From contig JAKBMB010000012.1 of NCBI GenBank assembly GCA_021831785.1, forward strand, positions 1 to 56,272: a DNA stretch of 56,272 nt, in the 5' to 3' direction. Shown here in pieces: positions 43,661 to 53,278 of the stretch. The position numbers and the translations under genes were made by a program. The notes under the pieces were generated by a model. It had not been told where the DNA came from. It did not search any database and saw nothing but the letters and a program-made list of their open reading frames with translations. This DNA is from Deltaproteobacteria bacterium. GTDB taxonomy: Bacteria; Desulfobacterota; Binatia; Binatales; Binataceae. The number at the start of each line of letters is the position of its first letter. Within the stretch, counting starts at the first letter, position 1.

Positions 43661-44695
43661 ATGAAAGGCCGTGCCGGCCAGGCGCCGGCCGTCGCGCCGC
43701 TGATGAAACGCGATTTCGTCGAGCTGAGCGCGCTCGTCACCGAGGAGCTCTACGGGCTGCTTGCGTTGGCCGCGCGCCTTAAGGGCGAGCTCAAGCACGG
43801 CTTGGAGCATCCCTATCTGCGCGGCAAGACGCTGGCGATGATCTTCCAGAAGCCGTCGCTGCGCACCCGCATCAGCTTCGAGACCGGCATGGCGCAGCTC
43901 GGCGGACACGCGATTTACCTCGGCCCCAGCGAGATTGGGCTTGGCGAGCGCGAAGCGGTCAAGGATGTGGCGCACAATCTTTCGCGCTGGGTGGACGTGA
44001 TCATGATCCGCACCTTCGCCCATGCCACCTGCGCGGACTTGGCGCGCGAGGCCGCGGTGCCGGTGATCAACGGGCTCACCGACCTGGTTCATCCATGCCA
44101 ACTGCTGGCCGATCTGTTTACTTTGTACGAGCGGTTTCCCGATTTGGCCGCGCTGAAGATTGCGTTTGTCGGCGACGGCTTCAACCTGGCGAACACTTGG
44201 ATCGAGGCCGCCGAGCTCGCGGGCTTCGAGCTTCGCGTTGCCTGCCCCTCCGGCTACGAGCCCGAGCCGAAGTTTCTCGGCCGGCTGCGCCGCAATCCGC
44301 GCGCGCGTTTGACCCACGACCCGGCGGTCGCGCTCAGGGACGCCGACGTAGTTTACACCGACGCGTGGGTGTCGATGGGACAAGAGGAGCAGGCGCAAAT
44401 CCGCCGGCGTGATTTTCGTAGCTTCCAGGTGAGCCGCAAGTTGCTTAAGCACGCCAAGCACGGGGCATTAGTGATGCACTGCCTGCCGGCTCATCGCGGA
44501 GAGGAGATTACCGACGAGGTGATCGACGGGCCCAGCTCGGTCGTGCTCGATCAAGCGGAAAATCGTCTGCACGCGCAAAAGGCGCTGCTGCTCTGGCTGC
44601 TCAAGCCGCAGATGTTAGGGCGGCCGGACACGGCGCGAAATACTCTTGGACAATCCAAACCGCCCCATGAGCTGGAGACCCGAGGCCGGCGATAA
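43661..44695 (+). CDS. argF: ornithine carbamoyltransferase
   Basis: 344 residues. The carbamoyl-phosphate site PSLRTRISFETGMAQLGGHA, DLVHPCQLLADLFTLYERF and the ornithine-binding HCLPAHRGEEITDEV are all present, distinguishing it from aspartate and acetylornithine carbamoyltransferases. It makes citrulline. About 15 residues precede the usual N terminus, so a start at the Met of LMKRDFVEL is also possible. argG follows after 14 bp. The C-terminal 20 residues (RNTLGQSKPPHE onward) extend beyond the normal end. Confidence 0.94.
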   Translation: MKGRAGQAPAVAPLMKRDFVELSALVTEELYGLLALAARLKGELKHGLEHPYLRGKTLAMIFQKPSLRTRISFETGMAQLGGHAIYLGPSEIGLGEREAVKDVAHNLSRWVDVIMIRTFAHATCADLAREAAVPVINGLTDLVHPCQLLADLFTLYERFPDLAALKIAFVGDGFNLANTWIEAAELAGFELRVACPSGYEPEPKFLGRLRRNPRARLTHDPAVALRDADVVYTDAWVSMGQEEQAQIRRRDFRSFQVSRKLLKHAKHGALVMHCLPAHRGEEITDEVIDGPSSVVLDQAENRLHAQKALLLWLLKPQMLGRPDTARNTLGQSKPPHELETRGRR

Positions 44696-44709
44696 TTTAA
44701 TGATTCAGC

Positions 44710-45927
44710 ATGGCTAAGGAGCCGATAAGGAAACTCGTGCTCGCTTACTCCGGCGGCCTTGACACCTCGGTGATCCTGCGCTGGGCGAAGGAGTACTACG
44801 AATGCGAGGTGATCGCTTTTTGCGCGGATATTGGGCAAGCCGATGAGACCCAGGGGCTCGAGCGCAAGGCCCTGGCCAGCGGAGCGAGTCGGTTTTACCT
44901 CGAGGACCTGCGCGAGGAGTTCGCGCGGGACTTTGTCTTTCCCATGATGCGCGCCGGCGCGGTATACGAGGGTTACTACCTGCTCGGCACCTCCATCGCG
45001 CGTCCCGCGATCGCCAAGCGCCAGGTCGAGGTCGCCCGCCGCGAGGGCGCCGACGCCGTGGGTCATGGCGCCACCGGCAAGGGCAACGATCAGGCGCGTT
45101 TTGAGTTGTGTTTTGCGCGCTTGGCGCCGGAGCTCAAGGTAGTTGCGCCGTGGCGCAACCCCGACTGGAAATTCGAAAGCCGCAAGGCCCTCATCGCTTA
45201 CGCGCATCAAAAGCAGATACCGGTTGCGGCCACCGTGGAACGGCCATACTCGACCGACCGCAATCTGCTGCACGTCAGCTACGAGGGCGGCATCCTGGAA
45301 GACCCGTGGCGCGAACCCGACGAGGACATGTTTCAGATGACGGTTGCGCCGCATAAGGCGCCCGACGCGGCGGAGTTCGTCGAGGTTGAGTACCTAGCCG
45401 GCGATCCGGTGGCGATCAACGGCGAGCGCCTTTCGCCGGCCGCGCTCATCGAGCGCGCCAATCAAATTGGCGGCCGTCACGGAGTCGGCAGAGTCGACCT
45501 GGTAGAAAACCGCTTCGTGGGAATCAAGTCGCGCGGGGTTTACGAAAGCCCCGGTGCCACGCTGCTTTTGCATGCGCACCGCGCGGTAGAACAGCTCACG
45601 TTGGACCGCGAACAGGCACATCTGCGCGACTCGCTTCTTACGCGGTACGCGGAGCTAATTTACTACGGGTTCTGGTTTGCGCCCGAGCGCGAGGCGCTGC
45701 AAGCGCTTATCGACCATACGCAGCGCAACGTCACCGGGCGAGCGCGGCTTAAGCTTTTCAAGGGCGGCGTATGGATCGTCGGGCGCCAATCGCCACGCTC
45801 GCTCTACAATCCCGCGCTGGCAAGCTTTGACGAAGCAGGCGGCTACCGCCAAGGCGACGCCGAGGGCTTCATTCGGCTGAACGCCCTTAGACTGCGCGCA
45901 CTAGGACGCTTGCCGGGTTCGAGCTAA
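44710..45927 (+). CDS. argG: argininosuccinate synthase
   Basis: 405 residues of usual length. The N-terminal P-loop-type motif [14 protein letters not shown] binds [22 protein letters not shown] and [20 protein letters not shown] are typical. It joins citrulline and aspartate to argininosuccinate. It is the last gene of the argBDFG run, with argH about 1.9 kb away behind a spacer and a protease gene. Confidence 0.96.
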   Translation: MAKEPIRKLVLAYSGGLDTSVILRWAKEYYECEVIAFCADIGQADETQGLERKALASGASRFYLEDLREEFARDFVFPMMRAGAVYEGYYLLGTSIARPAIAKRQVEVARREGADAVGHGATGKGNDQARFELCFARLAPELKVVAPWRNPDWKFESRKALIAYAHQKQIPVAATVERPYSTDRNLLHVSYEGGILEDPWREPDEDMFQMTVAPHKAPDAAEFVEVEYLAGDPVAINGERLSPAALIERANQIGGRHGVGRVDLVENRFVGIKSRGVYESPGATLLLHAHRAVEQLTLDREQAHLRDSLLTRYAELIYYGFWFAPEREALQALIDHTQRNVTGRARLKLFKGGVWIVGRQSPRSLYNPALASFDEAGGYRQGDAEGFIRLNALRLRALGRLPGSS

Positions 45928-46455
45928 GCGCCGCTGCTCGCCGCCGCGTGATACTCCATAATGAGGAATTAGAGCCTATCTCATAAACGCTTTCGCTTTG
46001 TCCGCCATGAACGCTCTTGCTTTCTCTGTCATTCCGAGCCCTTTGCCTGTCATTCCGAGCGCAGCGAGGAATCTCAGCGCACGGCGGCTCAGGGTGAATT
46101 CCGCGAAGCATCTACGCGCAGCGATTTGGCTGAAAGGCGAAGGTATAAGGGCATAGAATCGCTGCGCGCAGATGCTTCGCTGCGCGCAGAGCCGGTGAAT
46201 TTTTGGCAAGCTACCGCATGCCGCCGCAGACTGCGCCCGATATGTCTCTAGTAGGTCGGGCCGCCGTGCTATTCAAAAATTCACAAACTCTCAGGATGAC
46301 CGAGCAGGGACGCTCGGCATGAGAGAAGGGCGCGCTCGGAGTGACATCCATGCCCTACGCTCATTTATGCAACTACTTCTAGCCTTTTCGTGAGCGGTGG
46401 CTGGCCGGCGCCGGGCGAGTCAGCCTCAAAATGAATTATCCGGCCAAGAAAACAC
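45928..46455. repeat. intergenic region with dispersed repeat elements
   Basis: Two copies of CTGTCATTCCGAGC (about 46027 and 46048) belong to a common dispersed genomic element (TCATTCCGAGCGCAGCGAGG). Around 46168-46195 two GCTGCGCGCAG units face each other, and a GTCGGGCCGCCGTGC fragment near 46255 matches the hairpin unit at the right edge. There is no convincing gene. Confidence 0.6.
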
Positions 46456-46632
46456 GTGGCAAAGGTCGTCCCACTCAGACCCAAGCAATCGCGGTCGCGC
46501 AAGCGGTTCGGCCCGGCGAAAGAGGCATGTCCCAAATGCGGCCATCAACGCAACGTGCACATCACGCACCCCAGTGGAGTGGTGAGTTGCGTAGCGCGGG
46601 GCTGCGGATGCGAGAGTCGGCCGCCGCGGTAA
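46456..46632 (+). CDS. small zinc-ribbon protein, unrecognised
   Basis: A 58-codon frame with GTG start gives a basic N-terminal half (MAKVVPLRPKQSRSRKRFGP) and a cysteine cluster: CPKCGHQRNVH with two Cys and a nearby His, then CVARGCGC. This layout is a plausible zinc ribbon. Third codon positions are about 70% G/C, consistent with real coding in this genome. No strong ribosome-binding site is seen and the annotated frames crossing it (46397-46585 and 46431-46892) are less protein-like. I consider it probable but unproven. Confidence 0.4.
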   Translation: MAKVVPLRPKQSRSRKRFGPAKEACPKCGHQRNVHITHPSGVVSCVARGCGCESRPPR

Positions 46633-46954
46633 AACCCGCCTGGCGACAGCTCAGGTTCGCTGACCGTTCAGGGCGTCGCGCGCGCCGATTCCCGTCTGTG
46701 AGAGATACGGTCACATTCGGGCAGACTGTCGCGTCGATGAGACTGCGCGCAGCAGAGCAGCGTTCGCTCGTGCAAGCGCGTCAATCGCCGGTCGAAAATC
46801 CGCGCGACAGAAAGTCACAACGCACTGGTTTGCCCATCGGCGTGGCCGGCCTGGATATTGCTTTATGCTCTCATCGAGCCGCTAGCCACTGAAAGCGTGG
46901 CGTTGATGGGCGGGGTTTGTTTAGCGTCCGGCTTGAGGGCAACGGTTGGCGCCG

Positions 46955-47707
46955 ATGGCAGGCAAATCGCCTCAGACATCGCTGGAGCGTGCGCGCGCCT
47001 CGCGGTTCGGCGCGGCCTTTTTCCTGGCGGCGTTCGCGGCATATCCGCTGCCGCTTTACGGGCAGAGCAACTGGCAGTTTCTGGGCAGCGAAATTGAACG
47101 CTCGGACGGCTCGGACAGCGCTGCCCCAAGCCTCCAAACCGCGCGGCCCACGGCGCCGCAGGCGGCGCTAACGGCCTGTGGCGAGTCTGCGCGGCCCGCG
47201 GGTGAGCCGTTTCGCTCGATCGTGGCGCGGCTGGCCGAGGTCTCTGGCGTGAGTGCGCAGCTCTACGAATCGGTGGCGCAGACCAGCCCGCACGCGCGGG
47301 CGGGCGGATGCATCTTCTACAACCGCGAGGAGCTAGGCGGTCTTTTTCAGCGTTGGTTGGGGCTCACCCAACCGGGCCTTGCCGAGCCGATGCTCTACGC
47401 CGTCTTCGCTCACGAGCTCGGCCATCTGGCCCATCACGACTTCTCGGAGGAGCGCGCTCAAGTGGCGCCGATGACGCGCGAGCTTGAGGCCGACCGGTTC
47501 GCCGGCTACATGCTCTCCCGGTTGAGCATCAGGGTGGACGACCTGACGGATTATTACCGGCTCACCGGCGACGACTTCACGGGTATCCGCCACGACCATG
47601 GGGAAAGCGGCCAGCGCGCGGAGGCCTTCACCCAGGGCTGGCAGCGGGCCGAGCTGGGGCTCGTCGAGCAATCGACGATCGGCGTCGGCTCAACCGACCA
47701 TCCGTAA
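46955..47707 (+). CDS. exported M48-like metallopeptidase (HELGH)
   Basis: About 250 residues from ATG 46955; a TTG three codons earlier is possible. An N-terminal hydrophobic stretch (FGAAFFLAAFAAYPLPLYGQ) is a signal peptide or anchor. The zinc site HELGH (about 153-157) is followed by ELEADRFAGYML, in which the Glu is the third ligand of gluzincins such as M48 or M56-like peptidases. Probably periplasmic. The C-terminal tail is short, with no clear repeats. The substrate is unknown. It lies about 80 bp upstream of argH, probably unrelated in function. Confidence 0.75.
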   Translation: MAGKSPQTSLERARASRFGAAFFLAAFAAYPLPLYGQSNWQFLGSEIERSDGSDSAAPSLQTARPTAPQAALTACGESARPAGEPFRSIVARLAEVSGVSAQLYESVAQTSPHARAGGCIFYNREELGGLFQRWLGLTQPGLAEPMLYAVFAHELGHLAHHDFSEERAQVAPMTRELEADRFAGYMLSRLSIRVDDLTDYYRLTGDDFTGIRHDHGESGQRAEAFTQGWQRAELGLVEQSTIGVGSTDHP

Positions 47708-47804
47708 CCTCCCTTGCGCGCTGAGACGACCGTTGGTTTGGCCGCTCTTGCGCTTCTGGGATAAGATTCCTTCGCGGAGATATTTTGTGCCTGGGGCTAA
47801 GACC

Positions 47805-49196
47805 ATGTCGGCGGCGGCGCAGGAGGCCAAGGCTAATCTTTTGCGGGGCCGGTTCGCGCGCGCGCGTCTTCCGGAAGTCGAGGCGTTCACCGCCTCTTTG
47901 CCGTTTGACCGCAGGCTCTATCGCCACGATATACACGGCTCGGTCGCGCACGTCCGAATGTTGGCCAAGGTGCGGCTGATCAGCAGCGCCGAGGCGGCGC
48001 GGCTGGAAAAAGGGCTGCGCGCGGTGGAGCGGGAAATGGAAACCGGCTGCTTTCGTTTCAGCGTAGCCGACGAGGACATTCACATGGCGGTCGAGCGGCG
48101 GCTGGGCGAGCTCGTGGGCGCGGCCGCCGGCAAGCTGCACACCGCGCGTTCGCGCAACGACCAGGCGGTCCTGGACCTGCGCTTGTTCCTCGGCGAAGAG
48201 CTGGAGGGGGTTATCTCGGCGACGCGCCGGCTGCGCCGCAGCATGCTTAAGGTGGCCGAGCGGCATGTCGACACGGTTATGCCCGGCTACACCCATCTGC
48301 AGCGCGCGCAACCGGTCTCCCTGGCTCATCATATTCTCGCCTATGTCGAGATGTTCGGCCGTGACCAGGAGCGCTTTGCGCGGGCGCGTTCGGCCGCGCG
48401 CGTGATGCCGCTGGGCGCGGGCGCCCTGGCGGCGACCACGCTGCCGATTGACCGCCAAGCGGTGGCGCGCGAGCTGGGCTTCAGCGCCGTTACCGCGAAT
48501 AGCCTCGACGCGGTGTCCGACCGCGACTTCGCGATCGAATTCCTGGCCGCCGGCGCGCTGTGCATGGTCCATCTCTCGCGCCTAAGTGAGGAGCTTATCC
48601 TGTGGTCGAGCACGGAGTTCGGCTTCGTCGTGCTTCCCGACGAGTTCTCGAGCGGCAGCTCGATGATGCCGCAGAAAAAAAACCCCGACCTGCTCGAGCT
48701 TGTCCGGGCCAAAACCGGTCGCGCGCTGGGGAACCTGCAGGCTGTCCTGGTGGTTTTGAAGGGCCTCCCACTGGCCTACAACTCCGACCTCCAGGAAGAC
48801 AAAGAAAGAGTGTTTGACACGCTGGATACGCTTAAGCCTGCGCTCGAACTTACGGCCAAGCTATGGCCAAGGCTGCGTTTTGAGCGAGAGGTGATGCGCA
48901 AGGCAGCCGGCGGCTGGGCGCTTGCCACCGACTTGGCTGAATATTTGGTGCGCCGCGGCGTGCCCTTTCGCGCGGCCCATGAAACCGTGGCTCGACTAGC
49001 ACGCGAGGCAATCGCGGAGGGCAGGGAGCCGGACAAAATGACGCTCGCGCAGTTGAAGCGCTATTCGCCGCGCTTCGGAAGCGAGGCGCTCGCGAGACTT
49101 TCGCCCGGCACTTCAATCCGCGCGCGCAAAGTGATCGGCGGGCCGGCCCCCGCCGCGGTCAAACGCCGTCTGGCGCAATTAAAGAAGGCGATATGA
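47805..49196 (+). CDS. argH: argininosuccinate lyase
   Basis: About 463 residues from the ATG at 47805; a GTG at 47787 with a GGAG site upstream is an alternative, and the longer frame from 47598 is spurious because it overlaps the protease gene. Motifs include DEDIHMAVERRLGELVG, TARSRNDQAVLDLRLFL, PGYTHLQRAQPVSLAHH and the fumarase/lyase signature GSSMMPQKKNP. It releases arginine and fumarate. The stop overlaps the next start by 4 bp, so it is coupled to the lipoprotein gene. Confidence 0.95.
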   Translation: MSAAAQEAKANLLRGRFARARLPEVEAFTASLPFDRRLYRHDIHGSVAHVRMLAKVRLISSAEAARLEKGLRAVEREMETGCFRFSVADEDIHMAVERRLGELVGAAAGKLHTARSRNDQAVLDLRLFLGEELEGVISATRRLRRSMLKVAERHVDTVMPGYTHLQRAQPVSLAHHILAYVEMFGRDQERFARARSAARVMPLGAGALAATTLPIDRQAVARELGFSAVTANSLDAVSDRDFAIEFLAAGALCMVHLSRLSEELILWSSTEFGFVVLPDEFSSGSSMMPQKKNPDLLELVRAKTGRALGNLQAVLVVLKGLPLAYNSDLQEDKERVFDTLDTLKPALELTAKLWPRLRFEREVMRKAAGGWALATDLAEYLVRRGVPFRAAHETVARLAREAIAEGREPDKMTLAQLKRYSPRFGSEALARLSPGTSIRARKVIGGPAPAAVKRRLAQLKKAI

Positions 49197-49717
49197 GCTT
49201 TGGCCCCGCGCGGCCGATGTCCGTGGCCTTCGCCGCGCTGGTCATGGCCGGCGGGATGCTCGGATGCGGGATGAAGACGCGGCCGGTCCCGCCCGCTCAG
49301 GCGCTTCCTGCCCCGATCGCCAACTTGCGCGCCAAATCGGAGCAAAAAGGGATAAGGCTTACCTTTTCACGCCCCGACAAGTACCTGAGCGGCAACCCGA
49401 TGCGTGACCTGAATCATTTTGTGATCATGCGGGCAGAGGACGGCGGTCCGCTTAAGCCTCTGGTCGAAGCGCCGGTCCCAGACCGCGAGCGTTTGCAGCA
49501 AGCGAAGACGCTTTCGTACCTCGACCAAGACACCTTGCTGAACCGTCGATATCGCTACGTGATTATCTCGGTCACCGACGACGGCGATCAAAGCCGTCCC
49601 TCTAATGAAGCGCGGGCGACCCGGCTAGCACTCCCGCCGCCGGGGCAGAGCGCAGCCGCGCGCAACTCCGGCAACAAGCAGCCCGCCGGCGCGCCGACCC
49701 TCGCGCCCGTCCGCTAA
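49193..49717 (+). CDS. LptM-like lipoprotein with fibronectin-type region
   Basis: 174 residues. MSFGPARPMSVAFAALVMAG is followed by GMLGCGMKTRPVPP, a lipobox Cys at about 25 then a basic-proline stretch like the GCGLKGPLYFPP of LptM (YifL). Residues 45-145 form a beta-rich module (GIRLTFSRPDKYLSGNPMRD, YRYVIISVTDDGDQSRPSNE) resembling an FN3 domain. LptM helps mature the LptDE translocon and in other Proteobacteria is encoded next to lysA/dapF, as here (argH-this gene-lysA-dapF). E. coli LptM is only about 67 residues, so this is an enlarged version or a distinct lipoprotein. Confidence 0.7.
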   Translation: MSFGPARPMSVAFAALVMAGGMLGCGMKTRPVPPAQALPAPIANLRAKSEQKGIRLTFSRPDKYLSGNPMRDLNHFVIMRAEDGGPLKPLVEAPVPDRERLQQAKTLSYLDQDTLLNRRYRYVIISVTDDGDQSRPSNEARATRLALPPPGQSAAARNSGNKQPAGAPTLAPVR

Positions 49718-49888
49718 GCCTCGCGCGCGCCACACCGCTGCGCCTGGGTCGGCTTCGCGCAAACGGTGCGTCGTCCGATACGTTGTCCTGGGGCGCTCAA
49801 GAGGCAGTGGCGGTTATGATCAACGCGCCAAAGGCGCTAAGATGGGCCGTGGGCCGGCCGAAGCATCTCCACGCAGGGTCAATTACGT

Positions 49889-51157
49889 ATGCACTATTTC
49901 GTTTACCGCGGCGAAGAGCTTTTCGTCGAGGAGGTCTCGGTCAAAGCGCTCGCGGCCGAAGTCGGCGTTCCCGCCTACGTGTACAGCGCGCGCACCTTGC
50001 GCCGTCATCTGAAGGTTTTTGAACAGGCGCTGGCCGGCACCGACCATCTGATCTGCTTCGCCGCCAAAGCGCTCTCCAACCTAAGCGTGCTCAAGCTTTT
50101 GGCCGCGATGGGTTCGGGTTTCGATATCGTGTCGCAAGGCGAGTTGATGCGCTGTCTTCGCGCCGGGGCCGACGCGCGCAAGATCGTCTTCTCCGGCGTG
50201 GGCAAGAGCGCCGAGGAGATCGCGGCCGCGCTGAAGGCCGGAATACTCATGTTCAATGTCGAGTCGCGTCCCGAGCTTTACCAAATCGCCGCGATCGCCC
50301 GCCGGCTTAAGACGCGCGCGCCGATAAGCCTGCGCGTTAACCCGGACCTCGACCCCGGCACCCATCCCCATATTTCGACCGGTCATCGAACCAGCAAATT
50401 CGGCGTGCCGCTCAAGCAGCTAGCGGAGTACTACGACGAGGCGCAGGCGCTCAAAGAGCTCGAAGTTGTGGGCCTCAGCACGCACATCGGCTCCCAGATC
50501 ACCGAGCCCGAGCCGTTTCGCGAGGCGGGTGAGAAGCTGGCCGGGGCCATGCGCGACCTCTTAGCCAAGGGGATCGAGCTTAGGTACCTGGACTTGGGCG
50601 GCGGCGTGGGCGTGCCCTATCAGGACGAGTCGATCGAGCTTGAGGACTACGCGTCAGCGATCTTAAAGCCGCTGCGCGCGCTCAAGGTCAAGCTGATCGC
50701 GGAGCCCGGCCGCGTGATCGCCGGCAACGCCGGCGTGCTGCTAACGCGCGTGTTGTACATCAAAGAGACCGACGTCAAGCGCTTTATCGTGATCGACGGC
50801 GCGATGAACGACCTTATTCGGCCGGCGCTATACGACGCCTACCACGCGATCTGGCCGGTCGACAAGCGCGAGCATGCCGAGCTTGCGGTCGCCGACGTCG
50901 TCGGGCCGGTGTGCGAAAGTGGCGACTTTTTCGCCCGCGACCGGCTTTTGCCCCTGCCGCGCCCCGGCGATCTGCTCGCGGTGATGGGCGCGGGCGCCTA
51001 CGGTTTCGTGATGGCCTCGAACTACAACAGCCGCCCGCGCCCGCCCGAGGTGCTGGTGGACGGCCAACGCTGGCACGTGGTGCGGGAGCGCGAGACCTTT
51101 GACGACCTTATCCGGGGTGAAAAGTTGGTCGAGCTGGGCCCCGAGCGCGAACCGTGA
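49889..51157 (+). CDS. lysA: diaminopimelate decarboxylase
   Basis: 422 residues, PLP-dependent alanine-racemase fold. The PLP lysine lies in FAAKALSNLSVLKLL (about 58); GSGFDIVSQGELMRCL, GSQITEPEPFREAGEKLAGA, LDLGGGVGVPY, EPGRVIAGNAGVLLTRVLYI and GPVCESGDFFARDR follow. It converts meso-DAP to lysine. A short gap precedes it and dapF follows after about 40 bp. Confidence 0.96.
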   Translation: MHYFVYRGEELFVEEVSVKALAAEVGVPAYVYSARTLRRHLKVFEQALAGTDHLICFAAKALSNLSVLKLLAAMGSGFDIVSQGELMRCLRAGADARKIVFSGVGKSAEEIAAALKAGILMFNVESRPELYQIAAIARRLKTRAPISLRVNPDLDPGTHPHISTGHRTSKFGVPLKQLAEYYDEAQALKELEVVGLSTHIGSQITEPEPFREAGEKLAGAMRDLLAKGIELRYLDLGGGVGVPYQDESIELEDYASAILKPLRALKVKLIAEPGRVIAGNAGVLLTRVLYIKETDVKRFIVIDGAMNDLIRPALYDAYHAIWPVDKREHAELAVADVVGPVCESGDFFARDRLLPLPRPGDLLAVMGAGAYGFVMASNYNSRPRPPEVLVDGQRWHVVRERETFDDLIRGEKLVELGPEREP

Positions 51158-51196
51158 AAAAGTGAGAGTCAAGAAGCTCGACGGACACTCGTTCCC

Positions 51197-52090
51197 ATGC
51201 CCACGTTAGAATTCACCAAGATGCACGGGTGCGGTAACGATTACATCTACGTTATCGGCGAACAATCGCGCCCGGCCGCCCCTGCCTCGCTCGCTCGCCG
51301 GCTGTCGGACCGGCGGCTCGGGATTGGCGCCGACGGACTGATCCTGCTTCTGGGGTCAAACGCGGGTGACGTGCGCATGGAGATGTACAATGCCGACGGC
51401 AGCCGCGCGGAGATGTGCGGCAATGGCATACGCTGCACGGCGCGGTTGGCGTTCGAACGAGGTTTTGCCCGCAAAAATCCGCTTGTGGTCGAAACCGACG
51501 CCGGGCTCAAGACGGTGAGCCTCAAGCTCGACCGCGACGGCCGCGCAACGGCGGCTACCGTAGATATGGGAGCGCCGATCCTCAACGGCCCCGATATCCC
51601 GGTCATGGCCAGCGGCAGAGTCGTAGATTATCCCCTTGACATCGACGGAACGCGGACGAAGATAACCGCGGTGTCGATGGGCAACCCTCACGCCGTGGTT
51701 TTCGTCGAGGACGAGCAGGTTTTTGCCCTACCCGACGGCGAATTTGCCGCTCTCGGCCGCAAGTTCGAGCATCATCCGTTTTTTCCCCGCGCAGTGAATA
51801 CGGAGTTCGTTCTTCCGGTTGGCCCGCAGCGCCTCAAAATGCGGGTCTGGGAGCGCGGCTCGGGCGAGACTTTGGCGTGCGGCACCGGGGCATGCGCGGC
51901 GTTGGTGGCCGCGGTGATGACGGGACGGGCGCAACGGCGCGCAATTGTCGTCGTGAGGGGCGGAGAGCTGGAGATCGAATGGCGCGAGAACGGGGAGCTT
52001 GCGGGACACGTCTTTATGACGGGCGAGGCGGTCGAAGTGTTCCGCGGCCGGATTGAGCTGGACGAACAGGAGCTGACCCCAGCCGGGTAG
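51197..52090 (+). CDS. dapF: diaminopimelate epimerase
   Basis: 297 residues. Both catalytic cysteines are present: MCGNGIRC (first half) and LACGTGACAALVAAV (second half). The N terminus MPTLEFTKMHGCGNDYIYV is typical. It interconverts LL- and meso-diaminopimelate for peptidoglycan and lysine. Clustered with lysA and dapA. Confidence 0.96.
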   Translation: MPTLEFTKMHGCGNDYIYVIGEQSRPAAPASLARRLSDRRLGIGADGLILLLGSNAGDVRMEMYNADGSRAEMCGNGIRCTARLAFERGFARKNPLVVETDAGLKTVSLKLDRDGRATAATVDMGAPILNGPDIPVMASGRVVDYPLDIDGTRTKITAVSMGNPHAVVFVEDEQVFALPDGEFAALGRKFEHHPFFPRAVNTEFVLPVGPQRLKMRVWERGSGETLACGTGACAALVAAVMTGRAQRRAIVVVRGGELEIEWRENGELAGHVFMTGEAVEVFRGRIELDEQELTPAG

Positions 52091-52144
52091 TTTCCCCTCG
52101 GCGGCTTCGAGCACCTCGGGCACGAACCGGCGCAGTCCCGCCGG

Positions 52145-52178
52145 GCGACCCCGCCTCGCTGCCGCGAGCCGGGGTCGC
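52145..52178. other. long hairpin between dapF and dapA
   Basis: GCGACCCCG (52145-52153) pairs with CGGGGTCGC (52170-52178). Inside, CTCGC pairs with GCGAG around TGCC, giving about 14 bp of nearly perfect stem. No T-tract follows. It may stabilise or process the mRNA between dapF and dapA or be a dispersed palindromic element. Confidence 0.4.
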
Positions 52179-52285
52179 GAGCCGAGGAAGGAGCGACGCG
52201 CGGCGCCGCGACTTAAGCTCGACTTCGTTGTACACTAGTTCGATAAGCTTGCGGACGCGCGCGCCGCGTCGAGGAGGAAGCCTTG

Positions 52286-53158
52286 ATGTTTAGGGGAACT
52301 TTTTCCGCGCTCATCACGCCGTTTAAGGACGGGGCGCTTGACGAACGCGCCTTGCGCGAGCTTATCGAATGGCAGATCCAGCACGGCGTCAACGGAATCG
52401 TTCCGTGCGGCTCGACCGGCGAGGCGGCCACGCTCAGTCACGCCGAGCACGAGCGCGCGATCAAGATTGCGGTTGCTCAGGCGCGCGGGCGGGTCCAGGT
52501 TTTGGCCGGTACGGGCTCCAATTCGACTGCCGAAGCGATTCGCCTGACTGCCTTCGCGCGCGAAGCCGGCGCCGACGCAGCGCTGCTTATCTCGCCCTAT
52601 TACAACAAGCCTACGCAGGAGGGTATCTTCCGGCATTACACGGCGATCGCCGCCAGCGTCGAGCTGCCGCTCGTGATCTATAACATCCCTGGAAGAACCG
52701 GGTCGAATATAATGCCCGAAACGCTTGCCCGGCTCGCTAAGGTCAGCCATATCGTCGGCGTGAAGGAATCGTCGGGATCGATGGAGCAAGCGTCCGAGAT
52801 TGTGCGGCTATGCGGGGACCAATTCACGCTGCTGTCCGGCGACGATTCGTTGACTCTGCCGCTGATAGCCTTGGGCGCTCAAGGGGTGATCTCGGTAATC
52901 ACCAATGTCATACCGCGTCAGATGTGCGAGCTGGTCGAGCGGGCGATGGCGGGTGATTTCGCGCATGCCCGCGAGCTTCACTACCGGCTGCTGCCCGTGA
53001 TGCGCGCGATGTTTGTCGAGACCAACCCTATCCCGGTGAAATACGCCGCCTCTCTTTTGGGCAAGTGCGCGGCTGAGGTACGCCTACCCTTGACGCCGTT
53101 GTCCGCCGAGCCGGCCGAACGAGTGCGCGCGGTGATGGGCGAAGCGGGGCTGCTCTGA
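52286..53158 (+). CDS. dapA: 4-hydroxy-tetrahydrodipicolinate synthase
   Basis: About 290 residues from ATG 52286, with GAGGAGGAAG ribosome-binding site. Pyruvate aldolase fold: GSTGEAATLSHAEH, the Tyr motif ISPYYNKPTQEG and Schiff-base lysine VGVKESSGSM. It starts the diaminopimelate branch. No dapB is in the window. Confidence 0.96.
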   Translation: MFRGTFSALITPFKDGALDERALRELIEWQIQHGVNGIVPCGSTGEAATLSHAEHERAIKIAVAQARGRVQVLAGTGSNSTAEAIRLTAFAREAGADAALLISPYYNKPTQEGIFRHYTAIAASVELPLVIYNIPGRTGSNIMPETLARLAKVSHIVGVKESSGSMEQASEIVRLCGDQFTLLSGDDSLTLPLIALGAQGVISVITNVIPRQMCELVERAMAGDFAHARELHYRLLPVMRAMFVETNPIPVKYAASLLGKCAAEVRLPLTPLSAEPAERVRAVMGEAGLL

Positions 53159-53278
53159 TTGTTCGGCTCTGTGCGGCCCTACTGCGCGCATCCGCGCCCA
53201 AGGCCGTCCGGCGTCTTGGAGCAGAGCATGTTTAGCCTAGGGCGCTGCCGCCGGCCTAGGCCTTAAGGAGGCGCGCTG

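Noticed and set aside
46431-46892. 153-codon plus-strand frame
   Set aside because: No recognisable features; a different frame inside it gives a credible zinc ribbon.
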